From NCBI GenBank assembly GCA_949498985.1, contig CATECQ010000035.1:86501-150500 (forward strand): a stretch of DNA of 64,000 nt. Direction: 5' to 3'. Under the pieces are notes generated by a model, which searched no databases, had not been told where the DNA came from, and was given only the letters and a program-made list of their open reading frames with translations. Position numbers and translations under genes: made by a program. Positions 30,738 to 42,660 of this stretch are shown here, piece by piece. How positions within the stretch are numbered: position 1 is the first letter of the stretch; each line of letters opens with the position of its first letter. The DNA comes from Glaciecola sp. HTCC2999 (GTDB taxonomy: Bacteria > Pseudomonadota > Gammaproteobacteria > Enterobacterales > Alteromonadaceae).

Positions 30738-31076
30738 ATGAGCTTATTTATTTCAACAGCACACGCCCAAACTGCCGGTGGCAGCGCTCAAGGTGGCGGT
30801 ATCGAAATGCTAATCATGTTAGCTGTTTTCGGTTTAATCTTTTACTTTTTACTTTATCGCCCACAAGCAAAGCGTGTTAAAGAACATAAAAATCTTGTTG
30901 CTTCACTATCTAAGGGTGATGAGGTACTTACTCAAGGCGGTTTAGTCGGTAAAATCACGAAAGTGACCGACGAAAAGGATTTTATTGAGATTGCATTAAA
31001 CGAAAGCAATGACATCGTTATTCAAAAAGCTTCGGTGACAGCTGTGTTGCCAAAAGGCACAATGAAAGCGGTATAA
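30738..31076 (+). CDS. yajC: Preprotein translocase subunit YajC
   Basis: Single TM followed by RPQAKRVKEHKNLVASLSKGDEVLTQGGLVGKI. Confidence 0.95.
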   Translation: MSLFISTAHAQTAGGSAQGGGIEMLIMLAVFGLIFYFLLYRPQAKRVKEHKNLVASLSKGDEVLTQGGLVGKITKVTDEKDFIEIALNESNDIVIQKASVTAVLPKGTMKAV

Positions 31077-31084
31077 ATACCCAC

Positions 31085-31113
31085 AATGGCTCGCTAGACG
31101 AGCCATTTTTTTT
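31085..31113 (+). terminator. Intrinsic terminator between yajC and secD
   Basis: AATGGCTCG-CTAGA-CGAGCCATT perfect 9-bp stem running into a T tract. Confidence 0.8.
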
Positions 31114-31135
31114 GTATGTAAAGTAGGAACGAGTT

Positions 31136-32980
31136 GTGTTAAATCAAACTCCGATTTGGAAATATTTTTTAGTATTGTTAGTGATAGGCGCATCCGCGTT
31201 ATACGCACTTCCGAATATTTATGGCGAAGATCATGCGATACAAATTTCGGCAGGTCGAAACGCCCAAGTTACCGAAAATATGATACCGAGTATTCAGTCG
31301 TTATTAACCAGTAATGAGATTGAAACAAAACGTATCGAATTTACCGATGATAAAATTTTAGTACGTGTTAATAATTCAGATACCCAGTTAGTGGCGCGTG
31401 AAGTACTAGAAAAACGACTCGGTGATGATTACTTCGTTGCTATGAATCTTGCCCCTGATACACCTCAGTGGTTGGCCTCATTAGGTGGGAGCCCGATGAA
31501 ATTAGGCCTAGATTTACGCGGCGGGGTGCACTTCTTAATGGAAGTGGATATGAATTCGGCTATTAGTAAAGCGACTGAAGATATGGTTGGTGATTTCAGA
31601 ACTGCCTTACGTCAAGAAAATATTCGCTATCGTTCCGTTAAACAGGTCGGCGATGCGGTAAATATCCAATTTAGAGAGCAAGACACGCTCGATTCTGCGC
31701 GGTTCTTTTTACGTAATCGTAACCCTGATTTAGTCTTTACCGAGCGAGATGGGCTGATTATTCGAGCGACGTTTTCTGAAAATCGTCTTGTGCAAATCCG
31801 TGATTATGCGGTGAAACAAAATATTACGATCATTCGTAACCGGGTCAATCAGCTAGGTGTTGCTGAACCTTTAGTGCAAAAGCAAGGTGCTGAACGGATT
31901 GTAGTTCAATTACCTGGTATTCAAGATACGGCAAAAGCAAAAGAAATTCTTAATGCAACAGCAACACTTGAATTTAGGATGGTCGACCAAGATAACGACG
32001 TCCGCGATGCTGTTAATGGCCGTATACCGCCATCGTCAATCTTAGTTGAAGATCGAAGTGGGGTGCCACAGTTACTCAAGAAACGTGTGATGTTGACCGG
32101 TAACCACATTATCGATGCTAATAGTGGCGTTGATGAATATGGTATTCCGCAAGTCAATATTTCACTGGATTCTAAAGGTGGCACTAAAATGTCACAAGGC
32201 ACGAAAGATAACATTGGCAACCCAATGGCAACGGTGTTTATTGAATACAAAGCCACAGGTGAACGTGATAGTAATGACAAGCTTATCTTTGAGAAAAAAG
32301 AGGAAGTGATCTCAATAGCAACAATTCAAGCTCGTCTTGGTAGTAACTTCCGTATAACTGGACTGGATTCACCGAAAGAAGCGCGCGACTTAGCCCTACT
32401 GCTTAGAGCTGGGGCGTTAATCGCGCCAATTACAATTGTTGAAGAACGTACGGTAGGGCCCAGTTTAGGTGCGGAGAATATCGAGCTGGGTATGAAAGCA
32501 ATTCAAGGCGGTTTGCTATTAGTCCTCGTCTTTATGCTGTTTTACTATAAAGCGTTTGGTATTGTTGCCAATATTGCTCTGGTGGCTAACTTAGTGATGA
32601 TTGTTGGTGTTATGTCAATGATCCCAGGGGCAACCTTAACGTTACCAGGTATGGCTGGGATAGTATTGACCGTAGGTATGGCAGTCGATGCGAATGTACT
32701 TATCTTTGAAAGAATACGTGAAGAGCTTCGTGATGGACGTTCTCCGCAACAAGCCATACATCATGGTTATGATAGTGCGTTTTCGACTATTTTAGATGCC
32801 AATATTACGACATTTATTGCGGGCTTAATTCTGTTTGCTGTAGGTACAGGTCCGATTAAAGGGTTTTCAATTACGTTAATGATCGGTATTGCTACCTCTA
32901 TGTTTACTGCGATAATTTTAACGCGTGTGTTAGTTAACTTAATTTGGGGCGGTCGCCGCCTTGAATCGTTATCGATTTAA
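31136..32980 (+). CDS. secD: Protein translocase subunit SecD
   Basis: [39 protein letters not shown] start. Confidence 0.97.
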   Translation: MLNQTPIWKYFLVLLVIGASALYALPNIYGEDHAIQISAGRNAQVTENMIPSIQSLLTSNEIETKRIEFTDDKILVRVNNSDTQLVAREVLEKRLGDDYFVAMNLAPDTPQWLASLGGSPMKLGLDLRGGVHFLMEVDMNSAISKATEDMVGDFRTALRQENIRYRSVKQVGDAVNIQFREQDTLDSARFFLRNRNPDLVFTERDGLIIRATFSENRLVQIRDYAVKQNITIIRNRVNQLGVAEPLVQKQGAERIVVQLPGIQDTAKAKEILNATATLEFRMVDQDNDVRDAVNGRIPPSSILVEDRSGVPQLLKKRVMLTGNHIIDANSGVDEYGIPQVNISLDSKGGTKMSQGTKDNIGNPMATVFIEYKATGERDSNDKLIFEKKEEVISIATIQARLGSNFRITGLDSPKEARDLALLLRAGALIAPITIVEERTVGPSLGAENIELGMKAIQGGLLLVLVFMLFYYKAFGIVANIALVANLVMIVGVMSMIPGATLTLPGMAGIVLTVGMAVDANVLIFERIREELRDGRSPQQAIHHGYDSAFSTILDANITTFIAGLILFAVGTGPIKGFSITLMIGIATSMFTAIILTRVLVNLIWGGRRLESLSI

Positions 32981-32992
32981 GGAGCAAAAGTA

Positions 32993-33934
32993 ATGCGATT
33001 ATTAAAAATAAATAATACTGTTAATTTCATGCGGTTGCGGATCCCTGCATTAGTAATATCGACCTTATTAATTGTTGGTTCTTTAGTTTCTTTAGCCGTT
33101 AATCAGCTGAACTGGGGCTTGGATTTTACTGGTGGAACATTAATTGAAGTAGGTTATCCGAATACTGCTAATTTAGATGAAATTCGTCGTGAATTGGATG
33201 CCGCATCTTTTGGTGATGCGATTGTTCAAAATTTTGGTTCTAGTCAAGATGTCTTAATCCGCCTAGCACCGCGCGAAGGTGTAAAATCTGCTGAAGTTGG
33301 TGATCAGGTGATGCTCGCGTTGCGCGCAACAGGTAAAGATGTGGATATGCGTCGGATTGAGTTTGTGGGTCCTAATGTTGGTGAAGAATTGACAGAGCAA
33401 GGCGGTTTAGCCATGCTCACTGCGTTAATATGTATTTTGATTTATGTGGCAATGCGTTTTGAATGGCGCTTTGCACTAGGTTCTGTCTCTGCACTTGCTC
33501 ATGATGTGATTATAACGCTGGGTTTATTTTCGGTGTTACAGTTAGAATTTGATTTAACTATACTCGCAGCAGTACTCGCGGTGATTGGATATTCGTTGAA
33601 TGATACGATTGTTGTTTCGGACCGGATCCGTGAAAATTTCCGTAAGATACGTAAAGCTGAATCTGAGGAAATCATTAATATTTCCCTCACTCAAACATTA
33701 AATCGAACTATCATCACTTCTGTGACAACCATTTTGGTATTACTCGTATTATTTTTTGTGGGTGGAGCATTAATTCATGGCTTCTCCACAGCTTTATTAT
33801 TTGGGGTGGTAATCGGTACTTATTCTTCAATTTATATTTCTAGTTCAGTTGCATTGTTACTAGGCATAAGTAAAGAAGATTTAATTCCTGAAGTCATTGA
33901 AAAAGAAGGTGAAGATTTAGATCCGATGATATGA
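32993..33934 (+). CDS. secF: Protein translocase subunit SecF
   Basis: LNWGLDFTGGTLIEVGY; GYSLNDTIVVSDRIREN. Confidence 0.97.
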   Translation: MRLLKINNTVNFMRLRIPALVISTLLIVGSLVSLAVNQLNWGLDFTGGTLIEVGYPNTANLDEIRRELDAASFGDAIVQNFGSSQDVLIRLAPREGVKSAEVGDQVMLALRATGKDVDMRRIEFVGPNVGEELTEQGGLAMLTALICILIYVAMRFEWRFALGSVSALAHDVIITLGLFSVLQLEFDLTILAAVLAVIGYSLNDTIVVSDRIRENFRKIRKAESEEIINISLTQTLNRTIITSVTTILVLLVLFFVGGALIHGFSTALLFGVVIGTYSSIYISSSVALLLGISKEDLIPEVIEKEGEDLDPMI

Positions 33935-33983
33935 GTATTGACGGGTTTATTTTACAGCAACGTCTGTAAGTCATTTTCACATA

Positions 33984-34013
33984 AAAAAACCTAGGTATAT
34001 ACCTAGGTTTTTT
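33984..34013. terminator. Bidirectional terminator between secF and suhB
   Basis: 30-bp perfect palindrome AAAAAACCTAGGTATATACCTAGGTTTTTT. Confidence 0.85.
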
Positions 34014-34064
34014 GTTTATAAACGGTAGATTCATCGATATGAATTAACCGGTTCCTACAGTTGT

Positions 34065-34838
34065 TTACTTCAACTGCTTAACAATTTGTTGAACGACTCT
34101 TGGGTTACCCGCAACAATTTCACCTTTGTGCATTGGGTCATTACCCCCAGTAAAATCAGTAACAAGACCACCGGCTTCACGCACAATCAGCTCACCAGCA
34201 GCCATATCCCATGGCTTTAAGTTACTTTCAAAGTATCCATCATATTTGCCAGAAGCAACATAGGCTAAATCAAGCGCAGCCGAACCTGAACGACGAACAT
34301 CGCCCGATAGAGCAAATATACGCGTAAATTTTGGCATGTATTCATTTAATTGGATTTTATCTTTGAATGGAAATGCGGTCGCTAAAATACCATTATTAAG
34401 GTCTTTTTGCTTACCGACACGGATACGGTAACCATTAAGTTGCGCACCAGCACCACGTGAAGCGGTGAATAAATCACCCCGGATAGGATCAAATACGACA
34501 GCCTGGTCTAATCGACCTTTATACATGAGTGCAATCGAGACACAGAAATGAGGGATACCTTTGATAAAATTAGTAGTGCCATCTAGGGGATCAATAATCC
34601 ATTTAAATGTATCATCACCTTGAACCACCCCTCCTTCTTCACCTACAAATGTATGCTCAGGATAAGACTGTTTGATTTTTTCGATGATAGCTTGCTCAGC
34701 ATCTTTATCAATTTTGGTGACAAAATCATTGTCATGTTTTGCGGTAACCACAAGGTCATCACGGTTTTCAAAACCACGGGTAATTACAGAGCCAGCACTG
34801 CGGGCAGCACGAATGGCGATATTTAGCATAGGATGCAT
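34065..34838 (-). CDS. suhB: Inositol-1-monophosphatase
   Basis: FVGEEGG, WIIDPLDGTTNFIKGIPHFCVSIAL, KPWDMAAGELIVREAGG. Confidence 0.96.
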   Translation of the reverse strand: MHPMLNIAIRAARSAGSVITRGFENRDDLVVTAKHDNDFVTKIDKDAEQAIIEKIKQSYPEHTFVGEEGGVVQGDDTFKWIIDPLDGTTNFIKGIPHFCVSIALMYKGRLDQAVVFDPIRGDLFTASRGAGAQLNGYRIRVGKQKDLNNGILATAFPFKDKIQLNEYMPKFTRIFALSGDVRRSGSAALDLAYVASGKYDGYFESNLKPWDMAAGELIVREAGGLVTDFTGGNDPMHKGEIVAGNPRVVQQIVKQLK

Positions 34839-35063
34839 ATCAAGATCTCACTACTTAATTGTCAAAGAACATCTTTTGTAGGTGTTTAACAGTGATAGAC
34901 ACACTTTATCGTTAACACCTCAAAAATCAGGTTTATAGTATAGCAAAGCTCTACTTTATCTCCTAACAGATATTAATATTTGGCTGATTTGCTTCCCATC
35001 ACACCTGTTAAAACGCAGTTGCTATGCGTATAATAAACAAAAATTTATTAGGCATCATAGATT

Positions 35064-35780
35064 ATGTTGGACAATATCCGCATCGTATTAGTGAATACAT
35101 CACACACTGGTAACATTGGCTCTACGGCTAGAGCAATGAAAACCATGGGATTGAGTGATTTATATTTAGTCGATCCTGTTTCTGCACCGGATGGTAAATC
35201 AAGTGCATTAGCTGCGGGTGCCGGAGATGTCTTAGCCAATGCAACGACGGTCTCTGAATTATCTGAAGCGGTCAAAGGTTGTTCATTAGTGGTGGGGACA
35301 TCAGCACGTTCACGTACATTACCTTGGCCAATGTTAACGCCAAGAGAATGTGGTGTTAAGATGGTTCAAGAAGGCCAAAAAGGACCGGTGGCACTAGTAT
35401 TTGGTCGAGAAAATAATGGCTTGTCTAACGAAGAATTACAGTTATGTCATTTCCATGTTTGCATCCCTGCAAATCCAGAATATAGTTCATTAAATTTAGC
35501 TGCCGCAGTACAAACATTATGCTATGAAATTCGGATGGGGTATTTAGATTTAGAGAGTTATCCTGATATTGAGTCTGAATATCCATTAAGTGAAGATTTA
35601 GAACGATTTTATGTGCATTTGGAAAGAACGCTCACAGATACAGGATTTATTGTAAAAAATCATCCAGGAGTCGTGATGACAAAATTACGACGCTTGGTTA
35701 ATCGAGCTAGACCTGAATCTCAAGAACTGAACATTCTACGCGGCATACTCTCCGCGATTGATAAGCAAAATAAACCTTAG
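35064..35780 (+). CDS. trmJ: tRNA (cytidine/uridine-2'-O-)-methyltransferase TrmJ
   Basis: [47 protein letters not shown]. Confidence 0.96.
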   Translation: MLDNIRIVLVNTSHTGNIGSTARAMKTMGLSDLYLVDPVSAPDGKSSALAAGAGDVLANATTVSELSEAVKGCSLVVGTSARSRTLPWPMLTPRECGVKMVQEGQKGPVALVFGRENNGLSNEELQLCHFHVCIPANPEYSSLNLAAAVQTLCYEIRMGYLDLESYPDIESEYPLSEDLERFYVHLERTLTDTGFIVKNHPGVVMTKLRRLVNRARPESQELNILRGILSAIDKQNKP

Positions 35781-35802
35781 CGTAGATGATTAAAGGATTC
35801 TC

Positions 35803-36612
35803 ATGCTGAAATATTTAAGAGAAGATATAAAAAGCGTCTTCCACCGCGATCCTGCTGCGCGGACGACATTAGAAGTATTAACAAATTATCCAGGGTTGCA
35901 TGCGATTTGGTGTCATCGTCTGAGTCACCGTCTTTGGCATTGGGGCTTAAAATGGTTAGCTCGTTCGTTATCGACTTTTGCGCGTTTTTTGACTGGAATT
36001 GAGATCCACCCTGGGGCTAAGTTGGGTCGCCGTGTGTTTATTGATCACGGTATGGGGGTGGTGATTGGTGAAACAGCGGTTATTGGTAATGATGTTACTT
36101 TGTACCATGGGGTCACGTTAGGTGGCACCAGTTGGAATGCTGGTAAACGTCATCCAACGTTAGATGATGGTGTGGTGGTGGGAGCAGGGGCTAAAGTCTT
36201 AGGCCCTATTACGATGGGAAAAGGGGCTAAAGTTGGCAGTAATTCGGTGGTTGTCAAAGACGTACCTGATAATGCCACCGTGGTAGGTATCCCTGGGCGC
36301 ATTATTTTGGCGACGGCGGAGTCGCTCGAAACTCAGAACGGAAAACGTGCAAAAATAGCGAAGAAATATGGGTTTGATGCTTACGCTGTAGCGGTTGATA
36401 ATCCCGATCCTGTCGCCAATGCGATGGGGATATTACTCGAACATGTTCACTTAATGGATAATAAAATCCAAGAAATGTGCACGGTGATTCAAGCAATGGG
36501 AGGCGATGTGTGTACCGAATCACTTCCTAAAATGGATATGGAAGAATTTGCTGCAACGGGCATTGACCCCAAAAAGAACACTTCCGAAGAAGGCTTTGAC
36601 CCTGGCATTTAA
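35803..36612 (+). CDS. cysE: Serine O-acetyltransferase
   Basis: Hexapeptide repeats; [44 protein letters not shown]; upstream of iscR. Confidence 0.94.
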   Translation: MLKYLREDIKSVFHRDPAARTTLEVLTNYPGLHAIWCHRLSHRLWHWGLKWLARSLSTFARFLTGIEIHPGAKLGRRVFIDHGMGVVIGETAVIGNDVTLYHGVTLGGTSWNAGKRHPTLDDGVVVGAGAKVLGPITMGKGAKVGSNSVVVKDVPDNATVVGIPGRIILATAESLETQNGKRAKIAKKYGFDAYAVAVDNPDPVANAMGILLEHVHLMDNKIQEMCTVIQAMGGDVCTESLPKMDMEEFAATGIDPKKNTSEEGFDPGI

Positions 36613-36642
36613 GCCGTCTATGACATTAACCTTTCGTTAACA

Positions 36643-36692
36643 ATACTTGACTAATTTAGTAGGTTAAATACTTGACTAATTTAGTCAGGTAA
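36643..36692 (+). promoter_or_regulatory. Two tandem IscR type-1 boxes overlapping iscR promoter
   Basis: ATACTTGACTAATTTAGTAGGTTAA (36643-36667) and ATACTTGACTAATTTAGTCAGGTAA (36668-36692); candidate -35 TTGACT 36672 and -10 TAAAAT 36694. Confidence 0.8.
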
Positions 36693-36728
36693 GTAAAATG
36701 TGAGTCTATAAAAGTTAAGGGGCACTTC

Positions 36729-37211
36729 ATGAAATTAACATCAAAAGGTCGCTACGCAGTTACTGCTATGCTCGATGTTGCTTTGCATTCTCAGCAAGGT
36801 CCAGTATCCCTTTATGATATTTCAGTGCGCCAGGAAATTTCTTTATCGTATCTTGAACAATTATTCTCAAAGTTACGTAAACATCAACTCGTTGAAAGCA
36901 TCCGTGGTCCTGGAGGTGGTTATCGCCTAGGAAAACACGCAGATAAGATTGCTGTGGGTGAAGTCATTGCCGCTGTCAACGAGTCAATAGATGCTACTAA
37001 GTGCAGTGGTAAAGCGGATTGTCAAGGTGGAGAAAAGTGTTTAACTCATAACTTATGGCAAGACCTTTCTGATCGTATTAGTAAATTTTTAGACAGTATT
37101 ACCTTGGGTGAATTAATGGCTAAACAAGACATAAAAGCCATTTCTTCACGTCAAAATGGTCAGCAAATTGATGCTGCCATTGATAAAATTAACGTTAGTT
37201 TTCAAATGTAA
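36729..37211 (+). CDS. iscR: Fe-S cluster assembly transcriptional regulator IscR
   Basis: [20 protein letters not shown]; three Cys in [14 protein letters not shown]. Confidence 0.97.
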   Translation: MKLTSKGRYAVTAMLDVALHSQQGPVSLYDISVRQEISLSYLEQLFSKLRKHQLVESIRGPGGGYRLGKHADKIAVGEVIAAVNESIDATKCSGKADCQGGEKCLTHNLWQDLSDRISKFLDSITLGELMAKQDIKAISSRQNGQQIDAAIDKINVSFQM

Positions 37212-37224
37212 CCGGAGCGCACGA

Positions 37225-38448
37225 ATGAGCGATTTGCACTTACCAATTTATTTAGATTATTCATCCACTACACCTGTTGACCCACGTGTAGCCAAGAAGA
37301 TGACAGAGTGCCTTGAGATGGAGGGTAACTTTGGTAATCCTGCATCACGTTCTCACCGTTTTGGTTGGGTAGCCGAAGAGGCTGTTGACATTGCTCGTAA
37401 CCAAATTGCAGATTTGGTCAATGCTGACCCACGTGAAATTGTGTTTACGTCAGGAGCCACTGAGTCAAATAACTTAGCAATAAAAGGCGCTGCGAACTTT
37501 TACCATAAACGTGGTAAGCATGTGATAACCTTAAAAACAGAACACAAAGCGGTATTAGATACTTGCCGTCAGCTAGAGCGTGAAGGTTATGAGTTAACAT
37601 ATTTACAACCAGAACCTAGTGGCCTTGTGGACTTAGGTAAGCTCGAAGCGGCGATGCGTGAAGACACAGTATTAGTCTCAATTATGCATGTAAACAACGA
37701 AATCGGTGTCATACAAGATATTGAAGCAATTGGTGAAATGTGTCGTGCACGTAAAATTTTATTTCATGTCGATGCCGCTCAATCAACCGGTAAGGTTGAG
37801 ATCGATTTGCAAAAATTAAAAGTCGATTTGATGTCTTTCTCTGGTCATAAAACCTATGGTCCAAAAGGCATTGGTGCGTTATATGTGCGTCGTAAACCTC
37901 GTGTGCGCATTGAAGCACAAATTCATGGCGGTGGCCATGAGCGTGGTATGCGTTCAGGTACTCTCGCCACTCACCAAATTGTCGGTATGGGTGAAGCTTT
38001 TGCTTTAGCAAAAGAAGAAATGGCTTCAGAAAATGAACGTATTCGTATGTTACGTGACCGATTATGGAATGGCATTAAAGATATGGAAGCGGTTTATCTA
38101 AATGGTGATTTAGAGCACCGTGTTGTCCATAATCTAAATGTGTCATTTGCCTATGTAGAAGGCGAGTCTTTGATTATGGCATTAAAAGACATGGCGGTAT
38201 CTTCAGGTTCAGCATGTACATCAGCGTCCCTTGAGCCAAGTTATGTTCTGCGAGCGTTAGGTTTGAATGACGAATTGGCACACAGTTCCATTCGCTTTAG
38301 TTTTGGTCGTTTTACAACAGAAGCTGAAATAGATTACGTCATTGGTGTGATAAATAACGCCATTGATAAGTTACGCGAAATGTCACCGCTTTGGGATATG
38401 TATAAAGACGGTGTCGATTTAGCAAGTGTTGAATGGGTTCACCACTAA
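37225..38448 (+). CDS. iscS: Cysteine desulfurase IscS
   Basis: ATG at 37225 ([22 protein letters not shown]); [33 protein letters not shown]. Confidence 0.97.
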   Translation: MSDLHLPIYLDYSSTTPVDPRVAKKMTECLEMEGNFGNPASRSHRFGWVAEEAVDIARNQIADLVNADPREIVFTSGATESNNLAIKGAANFYHKRGKHVITLKTEHKAVLDTCRQLEREGYELTYLQPEPSGLVDLGKLEAAMREDTVLVSIMHVNNEIGVIQDIEAIGEMCRARKILFHVDAAQSTGKVEIDLQKLKVDLMSFSGHKTYGPKGIGALYVRRKPRVRIEAQIHGGGHERGMRSGTLATHQIVGMGEAFALAKEEMASENERIRMLRDRLWNGIKDMEAVYLNGDLEHRVVHNLNVSFAYVEGESLIMALKDMAVSSGSACTSASLEPSYVLRALGLNDELAHSSIRFSFGRFTTEAEIDYVIGVINNAIDKLREMSPLWDMYKDGVDLASVEWVHH

Positions 38449-38511
38449 GTATTATTGAAACAATGTGAGCGTCAGGTAAAATACCTCGCCACAAATATAG
38501 AGGCAACAACA

Positions 38512-38892
38512 ATGGCTTATAGCGAAAAAGTAATCGATCACTATGAAAATCCACGTAATGTTGGTGGGTTTGATAAAGACGATAAAAATATTGCCACAGG
38601 AATGGTCGGAGCACCAGCATGTGGTGACGTAATGAAGCTACAACTCAAAGTAGGTGAAAATGGTGTCATCGAAGATGCTAAATTTAAAACTTATGGCTGT
38701 GGTTCAGCGATTGCATCTAGCTCACTTGTAACAGAATGGGTTAAAGGAAAAACGCTAGATGAAGCGACGACAATCAAAAACACTGATATTGCTGAAGAGT
38801 TAGCATTACCACCAGTGAAAATCCATTGTTCTATTTTGGCAGAAGATGCAATTAAAGCAGCGGTTGCCGATTACAAAACTAAAAACGCTTAA
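38512..38892 (+). CDS. iscU: Fe-S cluster scaffold IscU
   Basis: ATG at 38512 (MAYSEKVIDHYENPRNVG); GAPACGDVMKL; LPPVKIHCSILAEDAI. Confidence 0.97.
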   Translation: MAYSEKVIDHYENPRNVGGFDKDDKNIATGMVGAPACGDVMKLQLKVGENGVIEDAKFKTYGCGSAIASSSLVTEWVKGKTLDEATTIKNTDIAEELALPPVKIHCSILAEDAIKAAVADYKTKNA

Positions 38893-38920
38893 CCAATAGT
38901 TGAATAATTAAGGAGACCTT

Positions 38921-39244
38921 GTGGGAATTTCAGTATCAGATGCGGCTGCTCAACGTGCTAATGACTTTTTAGTCAATCGTGGCTCGGGGATTGGTCTGCG
39001 CTTAGGTGTGAAAACTACAGGGTGTTCTGGTTTAGCATACGTCTTGGAGTTTGTTGACGAAGTTAACGAAGATGATACCGTGTTTGAAGATAATGGTGTC
39101 AAGATCATTATCGACGGTAAAAGCTTAGTTTATTTAGATGGTACTCAACTTGATTTCGCTAAAGAAGGTTTAAACGAAGGATTTCAGTTCGTCAATCCAA
39201 ACGCCAATGGTGAGTGTGGTTGTGGCGAGAGTTTCAACGTTTAA
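38921..39244 (+). CDS. iscA: A-type Fe-S carrier IscA
   Basis: [27 protein letters not shown] start. Confidence 0.96.
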   Translation: MGISVSDAAAQRANDFLVNRGSGIGLRLGVKTTGCSGLAYVLEFVDEVNEDDTVFEDNGVKIIIDGKSLVYLDGTQLDFAKEGLNEGFQFVNPNANGECGCGESFNV

Positions 39245-39291
39245 CTTCCCGCATTTTTTTTATTGTTATAATCTAGTGAATAGGCAAAGTA

Positions 39292-39810
39292 GTGAACTAT
39301 TTTCAGTTATTTAATTTACCTGTATCACTCAACCTTGATAAAGCACAACTAAGTCGTGCTTATCAGACACTCCAACAGCTGACTCATCCAGATAAATTTG
39401 CATCGGGCTCTGATCAAGAAAAACGTATTGCGCTACAAAAGAATGCTCAAGTCAATGACGCTTATAGTACGTTAAAACATCCTTTATCTCGTGCGCAACA
39501 TATACTTGCGTTGCGAGGTATTGTGATTGATGGTGAACAGCATACGATGCAAGATACTGCTTTTTTGATGCAGCAAATGGAGTTACGTGAAGCGTTAGAA
39601 GATGCTAAACAGAACGAAGATGCACTCATTAAATTTTCAGATGAATTGACGCTAGAAATTAAACAAAAAATAGCACACCTTGAGGCGTTATTTAATCAAC
39701 CTGAGTCACCGGTTCAAAATGAAAGCATTGCCCACGAAATAAGAAAACTCACCTTTATCTATAAGTTCCAATCTCAAGTGGAACATCACCTCGGATTACT
39801 AGAAGAGTAA
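39292..39810 (+). CDS. hscB: Fe-S co-chaperone HscB
   Basis: NYFQLFNLPVSLNLD...THPDKFASGS J-domain; GTG start. Confidence 0.95.
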   Translation: MNYFQLFNLPVSLNLDKAQLSRAYQTLQQLTHPDKFASGSDQEKRIALQKNAQVNDAYSTLKHPLSRAQHILALRGIVIDGEQHTMQDTAFLMQQMELREALEDAKQNEDALIKFSDELTLEIKQKIAHLEALFNQPESPVQNESIAHEIRKLTFIYKFQSQVEHHLGLLEE

Positions 39811-39813
39811 GTC

Positions 39814-41679
39814 ATGGCATTATTACAAATTGCAGAGCCTGGACAAGCTGCAGCTCCACATCAAAGACGATTAGCCATTGGTATCGATTTGGGTACTACT
39901 AATTCATTAGTTGCTTCAGTACGAAGCGGTCAAGCACAAACTTTACCTGATGAACAAGGTCGAACATTATTGCCCTCTGTTGTTCATTATGATGCGCAAC
40001 ATATAACTGTTGGTCATGCTGCTGAAGCACTAGCTGATAACGATCCGAGTAATACGATTGTTTCGGTTAAGCGTTTTATGGGGCAAGCTTTAACGGATGT
40101 CACTTCAAAGTGGCACCATTTACCCTATGAATTTGTACCACAAGACAATGAACAAGTCGCAATTATGGCGGGTGGTCAACCACGCAACCCCATCGCAGTA
40201 TCGGCAGATATACTGCGTACACTTAAAGCAAGAGCCGAAGTGACGTTAGGTGATGAGTTAACTGGTGCCGTGGTAACAGTCCCTGCTTATTTTGATGATG
40301 CACAACGCCAAAGCACTAAAGATGCGGCACAATTAGCGGGTTTAAACGTGTTACGTTTATTAAATGAGCCAACTGCGGCGGCAATTGCTTATGGATTAGA
40401 TTCAGGGCAAGAAGGGGTCATTGCGGTTTATGACTTGGGTGGTGGTACATTTGACATCTCAATATTACGTCTACATAAAGGTATATTTGAAGTGCTGGCA
40501 ACGGGTGGCGATTCGGCATTAGGTGGCGATGATTTTGACCATGCGATTGCAAATTATTGGATTGCACAGTGGTCATTAAATGATACTCAACAAACAGCAG
40601 CGTATCGCAGACTAATTACCTTAGCTAAGGCGACTAAGCAAGCATTATCAGACAGCGAACACATTACTCAAACATTTAGCTTAGAGGGAGAAACATTCGA
40701 CGCATCTCTTTCTAAAGAAACATTTGAACAATGTGTGTCTGTGCTGGTTAAACAGACAATTAAAGCTTGTCGTCGAAGTTTGAAAGATGCTGATGTGACT
40801 CAAGAAGACATCGTTGAAGTTGTCATGGTGGGTGGCTCTACTCGTGTACCTTTGGTACGTGAGCTAGTCGGGACGTTTTTTGAACGGGAACCACTTACCT
40901 CAATCGATCCTGATCAGGTGGTGGCAATTGGTGCCGCAACTCAAGCAGATATTCTTGCCGGTAATAAACCCGATTCAGATATGTTGCTATTAGACGTATT
41001 ACCTTTGTCGTTAGGATTAGAAACGATGGGGGGGTTAGTTGAGAAAGTGATCCCACGTAATACGACAATACCTGTTGCAAAAGCGCAAGAATTTACCACA
41101 TTCAAAGATGGCCAAACGGCAATGATGATCCACGTCTTACAAGGTGAACGTGAGTTAGTCGCTGATTGTCGTTCTCTGGCCCGTTTCAATCTGACCGGTA
41201 TCCCCCCAATGACGGCTGGCGCGGCACATATTAGGGTCACATTTCAAGTCGATGCGGATGGGTTGTTAAATGTGACTGCGATGGAAAAATCCACCGGTGT
41301 TCAGGCCGAAATTCAGGTCAAACCTTCCTTTGGTCTGGCTGAAAACCAAATTACGGAAATGCTCAGTGCATCGATGAGTCATGCTAAAGCTGATATGCAA
41401 GCACGAATGTTACGTGAACAACAAGTGGAAGCCGATCGCGTTTTAGAAGCCTTGATAGCGGCATTGACACCTGACGCTAAACAATTACTCAGTATCGATG
41501 AGCTGAGTCATTTAGAACAAACTATGTTGGATCTTGCTAATATAGCCAAAGGCGATGATACTCAAGCGATAAAAGAAGCAATTGAACGAGTGGATCAAGC
41601 ATCTCAAGATTTTGCGGCGCGCCGCATGGATCAATCAATTCAACAAGCTTTAGCCGGTCAATCGGTTAATGATATTTAA
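39814..41679 (+). CDS. hscA: Hsp70-type Fe-S chaperone HscA
   Basis: [31 protein letters not shown]; position in isc operon. Confidence 0.97.
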   Translation: MALLQIAEPGQAAAPHQRRLAIGIDLGTTNSLVASVRSGQAQTLPDEQGRTLLPSVVHYDAQHITVGHAAEALADNDPSNTIVSVKRFMGQALTDVTSKWHHLPYEFVPQDNEQVAIMAGGQPRNPIAVSADILRTLKARAEVTLGDELTGAVVTVPAYFDDAQRQSTKDAAQLAGLNVLRLLNEPTAAAIAYGLDSGQEGVIAVYDLGGGTFDISILRLHKGIFEVLATGGDSALGGDDFDHAIANYWIAQWSLNDTQQTAAYRRLITLAKATKQALSDSEHITQTFSLEGETFDASLSKETFEQCVSVLVKQTIKACRRSLKDADVTQEDIVEVVMVGGSTRVPLVRELVGTFFEREPLTSIDPDQVVAIGAATQADILAGNKPDSDMLLLDVLPLSLGLETMGGLVEKVIPRNTTIPVAKAQEFTTFKDGQTAMMIHVLQGERELVADCRSLARFNLTGIPPMTAGAAHIRVTFQVDADGLLNVTAMEKSTGVQAEIQVKPSFGLAENQITEMLSASMSHAKADMQARMLREQQVEADRVLEALIAALTPDAKQLLSIDELSHLEQTMLDLANIAKGDDTQAIKEAIERVDQASQDFAARRMDQSIQQALAGQSVNDI

Positions 41680-41697
41680 ATAGGCAGAGAAGACCTT

Positions 41698-42036
41698 ATG
41701 ACACAGATTATATTTTTACCTCATGATGAATTATGCCCTGATGGAGCAGTACTTGAAGCTAACAAGGGTGATTCAGTATTAGATGTTGCACTTAAAAACG
41801 GTATAGGTATCGAGCATGCCTGCGAAAAATCATGTGCTTGTACGACATGTCACATTATTATTCGGGAAGGTTTTGATTCACTCGCAGAAAGTGATGAGTT
41901 GGAAGATGATTTGTTAGACAAGGCTTGGGGTTTAGAGCCTGAATCGCGTTTAGGTTGTCAGGCATTTGTCAAAGATCAAGATTTAGTCGTGGAAATTCCG
42001 AAGTACACCCTCAATCACGCTAGTGAAGATCATTAG
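41698..42036 (+). CDS. fdx: ISC-type [2Fe-2S] ferredoxin
   Basis: HACEKSCACTTCHIIIREGF; SRLGCQAFV. Confidence 0.97.
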   Translation: MTQIIFLPHDELCPDGAVLEANKGDSVLDVALKNGIGIEHACEKSCACTTCHIIIREGFDSLAESDELEDDLLDKAWGLEPESRLGCQAFVKDQDLVVEIPKYTLNHASEDH

Positions 42037-42135
42037 ATACGAATCAAATAAAAAATTAGTGTTTTGGAGTGGTTTTGCATATAATCACGCAAAATTTAAG
42101 TCTAACGACACAAACATATTTAATTGGAGCCCACC

Positions 42136-42567
42136 ATGGCATTAGAAAGAACTTTTTCTATCATTAAACCTGACGCAGTTGCGAAAAACGTAATTGGCGC
42201 TATCTATAACCGTTTTGAATCAGCAGGCCTGCGTATTGTTGCATCTAAAATGGTTCATTTAAGCAAAGAGCAAGCTGAAGGGTTTTATGCAGAGCATAAA
42301 GAGCGTCCATTTTTTGGTGCATTAGTATCATTCATGACTTCAGGTCCAGTAATGGTGCAAGTCTTGGAAGGCGAGAATGCCGTTATCAAAAATCGTGAAA
42401 TTATGGGGGCAACTAACCCAGCAGAGGCGGCAGCCGGTACGTTACGTGCCGATTATGCTGAGTCAATTGATGAAAATGCCGTTCACGGTTCAGATGCGCC
42501 AGAATCTGCAGCTCGTGAAATTGCTTACTTCTTCTCTGACGAAGAAGTGTGTCCACGTACACGCTAA
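42136..42567 (+). CDS. ndk: Nucleoside-diphosphate kinase
   Basis: ATG at 42136 ([18 protein letters not shown]); [20 protein letters not shown]. Confidence 0.97.
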   Translation: MALERTFSIIKPDAVAKNVIGAIYNRFESAGLRIVASKMVHLSKEQAEGFYAEHKERPFFGALVSFMTSGPVMVQVLEGENAVIKNREIMGATNPAEAAAGTLRADYAESIDENAVHGSDAPESAAREIAYFFSDEEVCPRTR

Positions 42568-42585
42568 ACGCTCAATATATTGGAT

Positions 42586-42610
42586 AAAGGGAGCTTAAGG
42601 CTCCCTTTTT
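42586..42610 (+). terminator. Rho-independent terminator downstream of ndk
   Basis: AAAGGGAGC-TTAAG-GCTCCCTTTTT. Confidence 0.8.
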
Positions 42611-42660
42611 CGTTTGTTATAATATGACTATTTTACTGTTTACTTAATTAGGCCAAGTAT

